DNA from: an uncultured Bacilli bacterium
Lineage (GTDB): Bacteria; Bacillota_I; Bacilli_A; RF39; UBA660
Direction: 5' to 3'
Length of the DNA: 17,255 bases
NCBI GenBank assembly: GCA_934098345.1
Contig: CAKONX010000022.1
Location: 1-17,255, forward strand
In this document: positions 1-5,245 of the stretch, piece by piece
Layout of the letters: each line of letters starts with the position of its first letter
Numbering within the stretch: position 1 is the stretch's first letter
The notes under the pieces: model-generated
The model's database searches: none
What the model was told of the DNA's origin: nothing
Seen by the model: the letters and a program-made list of their open reading frames with translations, nothing else
Position numbers and translations under genes: made by a program

Positions 1-1
1 T

Positions 2-1015
2 GCCAGTGGTTCATTTAAAGCAACAGAAAAAGCAACAACTACAACTACAACTAAAAAAACTACAACAACTAATCAAAGAGTATTAACTTCAAATGTTACA
101 ACTACAACTACTAGATATATTGCTCCTTTAAAACTAACAAGCTTAACAGTAGATGATTTTAAAGTAACTTATGAAAATGATATATATTATGTTACAGTTA
201 ATGAAGATACTACCGAAGTTAATATAAATGCAACCGCAGGAGAAGGTATTACTATAATTGGTTTAGGTAAACGTAGTCTTGCTGATGGAAAAAATACAGT
301 AGATCTAGTTTTAAAAAATGAATTTGATGAAACTGCTACCATAAATGTAATTATTACTAAACCGGATGGTAAAAAACAAGTTGATACTAAACTATCTCTT
401 CTAAAAGTAGTTGATTATAACTTTACTTTTAATCCTGAAACTTATGAATATACAATAACAGTTCCATATAATGTAAAAGAAATATATATAATGGCTGAAG
501 GAAAAAGCAACGATGTAACTATTAAAAATGCTGGATTACAAGTACTTGCAAGTGGAAAAAATACTATTATAGTAAGATCTACTTATGGAGATATTTCTGA
601 AACTAAATATACAATAACAGTTAAAAGAACATATTCAAGTATGATTTTCTTAATTGGATTTATTGGATCTATTCTTGGACTTGGTGGAATGATTTTCTAT
701 ACTTATAAAAAGAAAGACAAAATAAAAGATGAAGTAGTAAAAGAAATGGCTACTGCAAAAATGGAAGAAAAAAGGGAGGAGAATAAAGTAGTATCTTCAA
801 TTAATGGAGAAAATAGTGTTGGTGTTGGAAAGAGAGTAGTTATACCTACTAAAGTTGTATCTGCTCACGTTAATACTGTAAATACTCCAGAGCCAATGAT
901 GACTAGTGCTCCAAATCCTCAAGTAAAAGTAATTAAAACAATAAATACAAATGGTGTAAATAGACAAGTAATTAATACTCATCAAGAAGTAAAGAGTGAT
1001 TTAAATGGAGAATAA
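2..1015 (+). CDS. Cadherin-like beta-sandwich surface/membrane protein (5' partial)
   Basis: The frame is open from the left edge of the window, so the true start lies outside; 337 residues are visible. The visible part starts with a Thr-rich linker (residues about 9-22). Two repeats of about 75 residues follow (about 49-125 and 134-210), each with the pattern L-x-x-L-x-V ... Y-x-(V/I)-x-V ... L-x-x-G-x-N-T. This pattern is typical of the cadherin-like beta-sandwich family (PF12733). One transmembrane helix lies at about 214-233 (SSMIFLIGFIGSILGLGG), followed by KKKDK and a cytoplasmic tail of about 100 residues. The topology is therefore repeats outside, tail inside. The stop codon overlaps the next gene by 11 bases, which implies translational coupling. 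The domain family usually serves as a structural or adhesive spacer; the exact role here is unknown. Confidence 0.75.
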   Translation, partial: ASGSFKATEKATTTTTTKKTTTTNQRVLTSNVTTTTTRYIAPLKLTSLTVDDFKVTYENDIYYVTVNEDTTEVNINATAGEGITIIGLGKRSLADGKNTVDLVLKNEFDETATINVIITKPDGKKQVDTKLSLLKVVDYNFTFNPETYEYTITVPYNVKEIYIMAEGKSNDVTIKNAGLQVLASGKNTIIVRSTYGDISETKYTITVKRTYSSMIFLIGFIGSILGLGGMIFYTYKKKDKIKDEVVKEMATAKMEEKREENKVVSSINGENSVGVGKRVVIPTKVVSAHVNTVNTPEPMMTSAPNPQVKVIKTINTNGVNRQVINTHQEVKSDLNGE

Positions 1016-1766
1016 TAATAACAACAATATTAACAATGGTTTTATAAATCGTGAAAGAGAAAATATTGTAAAAGCAACAATAGATGCAAATAATAGTATT
1101 AATGAAGAACAAGTAAAAACAGTTAATAACAAAATAAAAGTAAAAAAGAAAAATTATTTTCTAATTGCTATTGTTGTTATTATCTGTTTAGCTCTTGCAG
1201 TATATTTAACTTATTATGGTGTATTTAAAATCAAAAATAAAATGGATCAAATAACAAACACAACAACAACTATTACAACAAAAGAAAATGTTGTACTTAG
1301 TTATTTAAACAAAGATATAGTAAAAAAATTTAAAAATGAAAATAGCATATTATATATTCTTCCTAAATCATATGGAATTGTAATAAAACTTGATATTAGT
1401 AATAACGAATTAATAAGTTCAAATTACGGAACATATAATATAGAGAATGAAGGTATTAATATTAATTTAAATAATGAAAATGAATTATATAAAATAACTG
1501 AAACTGGTATAGAAGGACATCAATCATATAAATTAGATGACAGTGAATTTAAATATTATGAATATAAAGATGAAGAGATAAGTGAAATAGTTTTAGTTAA
1601 TGGAACACTTGGATTAGAATCTATATATATGGTAGATACTAATCACTTAATAAATTCTTATGTTTATTTAGAAGATAAAGAATCAATTACTCTTGGAGAT
1701 AAAGTGTTTAAAAAAGTAGGAGATTCACTTGTATTTGATAATAAGACATATAATTTGAAGTACTAA
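1005..1766 (+). CDS. Type II (N-in) membrane protein, unknown function
   Basis: This 253-residue protein has an Asn-rich start (MENNNNNNINN), a charged cytoplasmic segment, and a KVKKKNY stretch before a single transmembrane helix at about 51-73. A short Thr-rich linker (NTTTTITT, about 84-91) leads to an extracellular domain of about 160 residues rich in Asn, Glu and Tyr that I do not recognise. There is no signal-peptidase site, so it is probably anchored N-in/C-out. Its ATG lies inside the end of the upstream cadherin-like gene, with only a weak AAGAG-type site, so translation is probably coupled. Both proteins have a Thr-rich linker next to the membrane and may act together at the cell surface; that is inference from context. 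Confidence 0.7.
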   Translation: MENNNNNNINNGFINRERENIVKATIDANNSINEEQVKTVNNKIKVKKKNYFLIAIVVIICLALAVYLTYYGVFKIKNKMDQITNTTTTITTKENVVLSYLNKDIVKKFKNENSILYILPKSYGIVIKLDISNNELISSNYGTYNIENEGININLNNENELYKITETGIEGHQSYKLDDSEFKYYEYKDEEISEIVLVNGTLGLESIYMVDTNHLINSYVYLEDKESITLGDKVFKKVGDSLVFDNKTYNLKY

Positions 1767-1767
1767 T

Positions 1768-1796
1768 TTGAAAAATATTGATATTTTTGCTATAAT
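1768..1796 (+). promoter_or_regulatory. Strong promoter for the HD-domain gene
   Basis: A TTGAAA box (1768-1773) and a TATAAT box (1791-1796) are separated by 17 bases, with an extended -10 TGC directly upstream of TATAAT. The predicted transcript start is about 1803, where the RNA would begin with a GG-starting 6-bp hairpin (1803-1808 with 1812-1817). Confidence 0.75.
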
Positions 1797-1799
1797 TAT

Positions 1800-1872
1800 A
1801 AAGGTTTTGTAAAAACCTTTGTAAAGCTTAGATAATTATTAAATATGTAATTACTTACATGTTATAATTATC
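1800..1872 (+). promoter_or_regulatory. Structured 5' leader with two hairpins
   Basis: Hairpin one is AAAGGTTTT (1800-1808) pairing with AAAACCTTT (1812-1820). It has no U-tract, so it is at best a weak terminator for the upstream operon. Hairpin two has an outer 9-bp stem (1831-1839 with 1864-1872) and an inner 6-bp stem (1845-1850 with 1855-1860) around a TTAC loop. It ends about six bases before the GGAGTG ribosome binding site. The leader is about 85 nt, long compared with others in the window. A regulatory role is possible; I recognise no known riboswitch. Confidence 0.4.
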
Positions 1873-1888
1873 ATAATGGAGTGATTAA

Positions 1889-2410
1889 ATGAAAACTGAA
1901 TTAAGTTTTGATGATATAGCTAAAGAGATTATTACAAATAAAAAATACCTTAAATTAAAAGGTGAATCTCATCATGGAATAACTCGTTATGAGCATTCTA
2001 TGCGTGTAGCTAGACATGTATATAAATTATCGAAAAAATTAAATGTAGATTATATATCAGCAACTAGAGCAGCAATATTACATGATTTCTTTACTAATGA
2101 AGAATTTGGAAGTAATCATGGTCTTATTCAAGGAGTAGTTCATCCTGATATAGCACTTACAAATGCCTTAGGAGAATTTGATCTTAATGAAAAAGAACAA
2201 AATGCAATTGCAGCTCATATGTTTCCTTTATGTATGACTTTACCAAAATATAAAGAATCTTGGGTATTAACAGTTGTAGATAAATTAGTTGCAATATATG
2301 AATATGCAAGTTATAAGTTTAGTTATACAAGAGTAACTGGAAAAGTTACAACAGCATTAAGTTTATTTTTAATTTTATCATTTAATATAATAACAATGGG
2401 AAGAAAGTAA
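1889..2410 (+). CDS. HD-domain phosphohydrolase family protein
   Basis: This 173-residue protein carries the metal-binding pattern of the HD superfamily: H36 in YEHSMRV, H65-D66 in ILHDFF, a possible H110, and D131 in VVDKL. The core matches small HD hydrolases that act on nucleotides or other phosphate esters; the substrate cannot be told from sequence. The C-terminal 25 residues are hydrophobic (ALSLFLILSFNIITM, about 156-170) and may contact the membrane. The start is supported by GGAGTG (about 1878-1883) five bases upstream. It is transcribed from its own strong promoter as a single gene and ends at a hairpin terminator. Confidence 0.8.
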   Translation: MKTELSFDDIAKEIITNKKYLKLKGESHHGITRYEHSMRVARHVYKLSKKLNVDYISATRAAILHDFFTNEEFGSNHGLIQGVVHPDIALTNALGEFDLNEKEQNAIAAHMFPLCMTLPKYKESWVLTVVDKLVAIYEYASYKFSYTRVTGKVTTALSLFLILSFNIITMGRK

Positions 2411-2417
2411 TCCTTGT

Positions 2418-2455
2418 AAAAAACATGGAAAGAAAGTAAACCATTGTTTTTTTTA
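2418..2455 (+). terminator. Rho-independent terminator after the HD gene
   Basis: AAAAAACA-TGG (2418-2428) pairs with CCA-(T)-TGTTTTTT (2441-2452), with one bulged base, and runs into eight T residues. It lies just upstream of the tRNA promoter. Confidence 0.6.
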
Positions 2456-2483
2456 TAAAAAAATATTAATAGTTTAATTTTTA

Positions 2484-2492
2484 TGATATAAT
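2484..2492 (+). promoter_or_regulatory. Extended -10 promoter of the tRNA gene
   Basis: TGA-TATAAT forms a perfect extended -10 ending eight bases before the mature tRNA 5' end at 2501. No good -35 box is visible, which is acceptable for an extended -10 promoter. The precursor would have almost no 5' leader. Confidence 0.6.
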
Positions 2493-2500
2493 TTCTGTAT

Positions 2501-2575
2501 GTCCTGGTAGTACAATGGATAGTACAAGGCTCTCCTAAAGCTTAGATATGAGTTCGATTCTCATCTGGGACACCA
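2501..2575 (+). tRNA. tRNA-Arg (anticodon CCU)
   Basis: A full cloverleaf can be drawn by hand. The acceptor stem is GTCCTGG with CTGGGAC (two G-U pairs). The D stem is GTAC/GTAC, the anticodon stem AGGCT/AGCTT with loop CTCCTAA, and the T stem ATGAG/CTCAT around TTCGATT. Discriminator A and CCA are encoded. Anticodon CCT reads the Arg codon AGG, a rare codon in so AT-rich a genome where AGA dominates. It stands alone between its own promoter and terminator. Confidence 0.95.
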
Positions 2576-2589
2576 GAATGATAATAACT

Positions 2590-2617
2590 CGAACTATTTT
2601 ATTTAGTTCGTTTTTTT
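2590..2617 (+). terminator. Terminator of tRNA-Arg
   Basis: CGAACTA (2590-2596) pairs with TAGTTCG (2604-2610), followed by seven T residues. Confidence 0.85.
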
Positions 2618-2786
2618 AATAATTATAAAAATTATTGAAGAATTTAGAAATAAAATTTTCTATAAATGTTAATATGGAATTGGACAACAATGGAAACAAA
2701 GAATTAGAATTATTACAAGAAAAAAATTCAAACAATAAAATCATTGATCGAAACCAAATAATCAGTTTTATGACTGATTATTTATT
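2618..2786 (+). other. Intergenic stretch with a hairpin and a doubtful short ORF
   Basis: No convincing gene is seen between the tRNA terminator and the next promoter. A 10-bp inverted repeat, AAATAATCAG (2756-2765) with CTGATTATTT (2774-2783), is followed by a T-rich tail and looks like a second terminator. Upstream, an open frame begins at TTG 2635 or at an in-frame ATG near 2674, with no ribosome binding site, and it runs through the hairpin and the next promoter. It could be a gene remnant whose terminator survives. Confidence 0.4.
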
Positions 2787-2816
2787 TTGTTTAAAAATTA
2801 AAATATATGATATAAT
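2787..2816 (+). promoter_or_regulatory. Promoter for the 330-residue unknown gene
   Basis: A weak -35 TTGTTT (2787-2792), an 18-base spacer and an extended -10 TGA-TATAAT (2808-2816). The predicted start at about 2823 supports a coding start at 2840 rather than the in-frame ATG at 2828. Confidence 0.55.
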
Positions 2817-2839
2817 AATTTATATTTATGGAGGGTTTT

Positions 2840-3832
2840 ATGGTAAATTTGGAACATAAGTTAACAGTAGATGATTTAATAGTAGAGTTTATGATGTTTA
2901 AGGTCAAAAATAGTTATGAACCAAGTTTCTTAGCATCTGAGTTTATGATTTTTTTACATTTTTTTGAAAAACAAATGTCAGTTGAAGATACATTATATGA
3001 TACAGAAAAATTATTTGAAAGATTTTTTGAACGTAAAGCAGATAGTGACTGGTCTACAACAACTAACTCGATAAAACAAGAAAAAGTAATTGAACCACAT
3101 ATGGATATGGATTATAGTGATAACTATAGTGATTATTTAATTAAAGCAAATTATAGATTAAGTGATTATGATAGAAGTGTTATTAATACATATTTTATGG
3201 ATGAAGGAATGGGAAAATATGATGATTATAAAGGCCAAACTTTTAAAATAAGAAGTATTATTAAAGAATGGTTAACTAATTTTCCAAAAAGAAAAATTGA
3301 TGAATCAATTGAAGTAGATGAACAAAATCTATCTATAGGAAAGTGTATCGCGGCTGAAATTATAACTAATATTTGGAATAGTTATATAGATATGCAAATT
3401 CAAAAACATGCATGGCCAAAGCAATGCAAAGACATGGAAAAATATTTATTTGAAATGGATTTGGCTAATATTATCGGTGTTAAATCAATAAGAAAAGAAT
3501 TAATCGAACTTTATAATGTTTTTTCAAAAAGAGTAGCAATCTTATATCAACAAGATCCAAACTTAAAAATTAGTTCTTCTTCAAATGGATATTTAGCTTA
3601 TGCAAATTATAAATTATTAATTCAAGGTTATGAAGATATAATAAATATATCTTATGGAGATTATAAGAGATCATTAGAAATAGACTTATCAACTTTAAAA
3701 TTAAAAGAAAGTCATGAAATAGATGGAATATATTATTGGGATGAAGATCCTGAAGTAAAAACAACTATAACACCAATTGGAACTGAAGAAGTAAAAAAAT
3801 TGGTTAAAAGTTTAGATAACCAAAATGAATAA
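2840..3832 (+). CDS. Hypothetical protein, 330 residues
   Basis: The start is set at ATG 2840 because GGAGGG (2830-2835) sits right upstream; the in-frame ATG at 2828 lies before that site and within a few bases of the predicted transcript start. The product appears soluble, mostly helical and acidic, with no signal peptide or membrane helix. An N-terminal region (about 1-65) rich in Phe, Leu and Glu has a run of FEKQMSVED-type helix. A low-complexity linker (WSTTTNS, then MDMDYSDNYSDY) separates it from a larger C-terminal part (about 95-330). No catalytic motif is evident and I do not recognise the family. The gene is monocistronic and opens the accessory stretch that ends at 5245. Confidence 0.7.
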   Translation: MVNLEHKLTVDDLIVEFMMFKVKNSYEPSFLASEFMIFLHFFEKQMSVEDTLYDTEKLFERFFERKADSDWSTTTNSIKQEKVIEPHMDMDYSDNYSDYLIKANYRLSDYDRSVINTYFMDEGMGKYDDYKGQTFKIRSIIKEWLTNFPKRKIDESIEVDEQNLSIGKCIAAEIITNIWNSYIDMQIQKHAWPKQCKDMEKYLFEMDLANIIGVKSIRKELIELYNVFSKRVAILYQQDPNLKISSSSNGYLAYANYKLLIQGYEDIINISYGDYKRSLEIDLSTLKLKESHEIDGIYYWDEDPEVKTTITPIGTEEVKKLVKSLDNQNE

Positions 3833-3863
3833 TTAAATATTAGTATTATTAATGAAAAAATAA

Positions 3864-3941
3864 AGTGTTGTAACAAATAAAATACCTTATAAAATATGGT
3901 AATCACTTAAACCTTTGTTGAGTTGGATGATTTTCTTTTTA
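3864..3941 (+). repeat. Degenerate copy of the sRNA 3' part, now a terminator
   Basis: The segment matches 4483-4543 after a short insertion. Shared blocks are AGTGTTG, CCTTA, TGGTAATCAC and TGATTTTCTTTT. Its hairpin, AATCACTTAA (3901-3910) with TTGGATGATT (3923-3932), has one mismatch and two G-U pairs and is followed by TTCTTTTT. It could terminate the upstream gene. The 5' hairpins of the other copy are missing, so it looks like a decayed relic. Confidence 0.55.
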
Positions 3942-3956
3942 TAAAAGGAGTAATAT

Positions 3957-4334
3957 ATGAATAAAATAGAAGAAATAAATGAAATGATACAAGAAAACAA
4001 AAAACTTGGAATTATATCATCTAAAGATATAAGTGATGGTCATCACACTTTTGGAGAATTATATAAAAATAGAATAATATTATTTTGTACATTGTGTAAT
4101 TTGTTGCCTAATATCTCATGGAAATCCAAAAAACATTTTGATGAAGAAAATGATTCAATGTTTTCTGACAGTTTTATTGCAGGTATAAATACTCCAGAAG
4201 GAATAGCAACATATCACATTAAATTAAAATATTGGGATTTGTTTGATGTTCCTGAACTTGAGAAAGCTCCAAAATATGACAATTATAATAATGAAGAAGT
4301 TTTAAAAAGAATTTTATCTTTAAAAAAAAAGTAA
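3957..4334 (+). CDS. WDGH-family phage-associated protein
   Basis: This 125-residue protein matches, from memory, a family often found in phage and prophage genomes. That family has an ISDGYHTFGELY block, a WRSKKH block, a MF-x-x-x-FIAGI block, then ITYH, a Trp-Asp pair and a C-terminal WDGH motif. Here the blocks are SDGHHTFGELY (about 26-36), ISWKSKKHFDEE, MFSDSFIAGI, ATYHIKLKYWDLFD, and PKYDNYNNEEVLKRIL where WDGH would be. The WDGH signature itself is thus degraded to YDNY. The biochemical role of the family is not known to me. The start is supported by AAAAGGAG about four bases upstream. The gene sits between two copies of the sRNA-like repeat in a stretch that looks horizontally acquired. 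Confidence 0.65.
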   Translation: MNKIEEINEMIQENKKLGIISSKDISDGHHTFGELYKNRIILFCTLCNLLPNISWKSKKHFDEENDSMFSDSFIAGINTPEGIATYHIKLKYWDLFDVPELEKAPKYDNYNNEEVLKRILSLKKK

Positions 4335-4395
4335 CTTATCATAAAATTTATTATTTGGTTTATTAAAGACATTTTAATTTAAAATAGAAAGTGAC

Positions 4396-4424
4396 TTGTT
4401 AAAATAGCTTATTTATGATATTAT
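4396..4424 (+). promoter_or_regulatory. Promoter of the candidate antitoxin sRNA
   Basis: TTGTTA (4396-4401), a 17-base spacer and TATTAT (4419-4424) with an extended -10 TGA. The predicted transcript start is about 4431. Confidence 0.65.
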
Positions 4425-4430
4425 GAATAT

Positions 4431-4542
4431 GTCAAGGAAACTTGCATACAATAAAAAAGGAACATTTAATAGTAGCATGTTGAGTGTTGCCTTAAAAATG
4501 TGGTAATCACCTAAATCATTGCTGAGTTAGGTGATTTTCTTT
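4431..4542 (+). ncRNA. Candidate antisense sRNA (type I antitoxin-like)
   Basis: An RNA of about 112 nt is predicted between a good promoter and a strong terminator, with no ORF or ribosome binding site. Three stem-loops can be drawn. The first is CAAG-GAAA-CTTG (4433-4444) with a GNRA tetraloop; its stem could extend outward past a bulged T if transcription starts slightly earlier. The second is AAGGAACA (4457-4464) with TGTT-(G)-CCTT (4485-4493). The third is the terminator (4505-4536). The segment at 4502-4514 is complementary, allowing G-U pairs and one bulge, to the toxin mRNA leader made from 4654-4667 on the - strand. The 3' end also overlaps the predicted 3' end of the toxin mRNA. Its part GGAACATTTAATA (4459-4471) is identical to the 5' leader of the toxin mRNA. 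The antitoxin role is inferred. Confidence 0.6.
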
Positions 4543-4543
4543 T
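4505..4543 (+). terminator. Terminator of the sRNA, probably bidirectional
   Basis: A perfect 10-bp stem, AATCACCTAA (4505-4514) with TTAGGTGATT (4527-4536), is followed by TTCTTTT on the + strand. Read on the - strand, the same hairpin lies directly behind the toxin stop codon. It is followed there by ACCACATTTTT, a poorer tail, so it may end or stabilise the toxin mRNA too. Confidence 0.75.
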
Positions 4544-4625
4544 ATATTATAGTTTTAAATAACAATAATAATAAAAGGAAGATAATAAGGATTAAAGATA
4601 AGATTAAAAAATCTTTCTTGCCCAT
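4542..4625 (-). CDS. Candidate type I toxin: 27-residue hydrophobic peptide
   Basis: On the - strand, ATG (4625-4623) opens a 27-codon frame that ends in TAA at 4544-4542. The peptide begins MGKKDFLILSLILIIF, continues as a run of six Leu, and ends FKTII: a charged start, then about 20 membrane-compatible residues, then a short tail. The ribosome binding site GGGAGG, seven bases upstream, is among the strongest in the window, unusual for a random frame this short. A complete promoter lies 58 bases upstream of the ATG. The leader can fold so that TTGCC pairs with GGCAA (codons 2-4), enclosing AAT/ATT and CTTC/GAAG pairs, which would partly hide the start. Size and layout resemble membrane toxins of type I systems (Fst/TxpA/Ibs-like), but there is no clear sequence homology to them. 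Toxicity is inferred. Confidence 0.6.
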   Translation of the reverse strand: MGKKDFLILSLILIIFLLLLLLFKTII

Positions 4626-4689
4626 AATATCGCCTCCCTTCTTTTTGAAGATTGGCAAATCACCCAACTTATTAAATGTTCCTAGAAAC

Positions 4690-4718
4690 ATTATATCAAA
4701 CATTTGTACTGTGTACAA
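4690..4718 (-). promoter_or_regulatory. Toxin promoter with a dyad over the -35 box
   Basis: On the - strand, TTGTAC (4718-4713), a 17-base spacer and TATAAT (4695-4690) with an extended -10 TGA. The predicted start is about 4683, giving a transcript that begins AGGAACATTTAATA. A perfect dyad, TTGTAC-TGT-GTACAA (4704-4718 on +), overlaps the -35 box and could bind a repressor. Confidence 0.7.
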
Positions 4719-4737
4719 GTTTTTTATTGTTATGAAA

Positions 4738-5013
4738 TTATCTTAAATATTTATATCTTTCATTATATGGGACATATTTTTTTATGAGTTTTATTTCTTC
4801 TTCAAATTCTCGATTTATTCCTGTATTTATAAACTCATTTGGATAAATCCATCTAAATTTTTGAGTATCTTCATCAAAGACTAATTTTGGTAACTGAACA
4901 ATTTCATAATCCATAATCATAAGATTAAAAAATTCTTCGTATATATTTGGTTTGGATGTAGTAATTGTTTTTTTCACTTGAGTTTCAATTTTATCAAAAC
5001 CAAAAAAAATCAA
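4738..5013 (-). pseudogene. Hypothetical ORF or 5'-truncated remnant
   Basis: An open frame of 91 codons starts at a TTG with no ribosome binding site. The upstream in-frame stop is only eight codons earlier and no ATG lies between. An internal ATG (at MIMDYEIVQLP) also lacks a good site. The residues look protein-like (for example FDEDTQKFRWIYPNEF), with no membrane helix and no motif that I recognise. It most likely represents the 3' part of a gene whose 5' end was lost. It lies upstream of the toxin promoter on the same strand, and inverted and direct repeats surround its 5' end. Confidence 0.35.
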
Positions 5014-5034
5014 GTGTTTATTATACTTGAGTTT
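4975..5034. repeat. Short inverted and direct repeats at the remnant junction
   Basis: CACTTGA (4975-4981) and TCAAGTG (5010-5016) form a 7-bp inverted repeat. ACTTGAGTTT occurs twice in direct orientation (4976-4985 and 5025-5034). They sit where the - strand remnant loses its start and a + strand remnant begins, so they may mark a past rearrangement. They may also be chance in AT-rich DNA. Confidence 0.35.
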
Positions 5035-5148
5035 TTATTCTACAAGTGTCAAAGATGGGTAGAGGATGAATTCTTATTTTCAGAAAATTCACAAAGTAAG
5101 AAATCGACATTAGACTTAAACTCAGTAAAATTAACTTTAACTAGATAG
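5014..5148 (+). pseudogene. Possible 3' gene remnant, 44 codons
   Basis: A frame open from GTG 5014 to TAG 5146-5148 encodes protein-like sequence (KCQRWVEDEF, then a polar Ser/Lys/Leu tail). There is no ribosome binding site or promoter, but a good terminator starts exactly at its stop. This is what is expected if the front of a + strand gene was deleted. I do not recognise the product. Confidence 0.3.
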
Positions 5149-5171
5149 AGAACTTTAGATTCTCTTTTTTT
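5147..5171 (+). terminator. Terminator, orphan
   Basis: AGAGAA (5147-5152) pairs with TTCTCT (5160-5165), followed by a run of T. No intact gene lies directly upstream on the + strand. Confidence 0.7.
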
Positions 5172-5190
5172 ATTCTTAAAATTTCTCTAA

Positions 5191-5219
5191 TTTACAACTA
5201 ATGTTTAACATGATATAAT
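5191..5219 (+). promoter_or_regulatory. Promoter of the PAS/receiver/HD-GYP-like gene
   Basis: TTTACA (5191-5196), a 17-base spacer and extended -10 TGA-TATAAT (5211-5219). The leader is about 20 nt. Confidence 0.7.
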
Positions 5220-5245
5220 TACTAATAGTAAGGATAGGGATTAAA

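Noticed and set aside
1..130. ACA/ACT-rich stretch as a simple DNA repeat
   Set aside because: It is coding sequence for a Thr-rich linker in the cadherin-like protein; codons alternate rather than repeating exactly.
2501..2575. tRNA-Arg as active integration site
   Set aside because: No direct repeat of the tRNA 3' end and no integrase gene are visible in the window.
2635..2859. 74-codon frame starting with TTG before the 330-residue protein
   Set aside because: No ribosome binding site, it runs through a terminator-like hairpin and a promoter, and overlaps the next start. At most a remnant.
3864..4543. CRISPR-like repeat pair
   Set aside because: Only two imperfect copies about 600 bp apart with a gene between them; no regular spacers and no cas genes. 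They fit an sRNA/terminator duplication.
4531..4746. Open frame of 71 codons on the + strand across the toxin locus
   Set aside because: It is antisense to the toxin gene, begins inside the sRNA terminator and has no ribosome binding site. Its protein is a shadow of the - strand leader and peptide.
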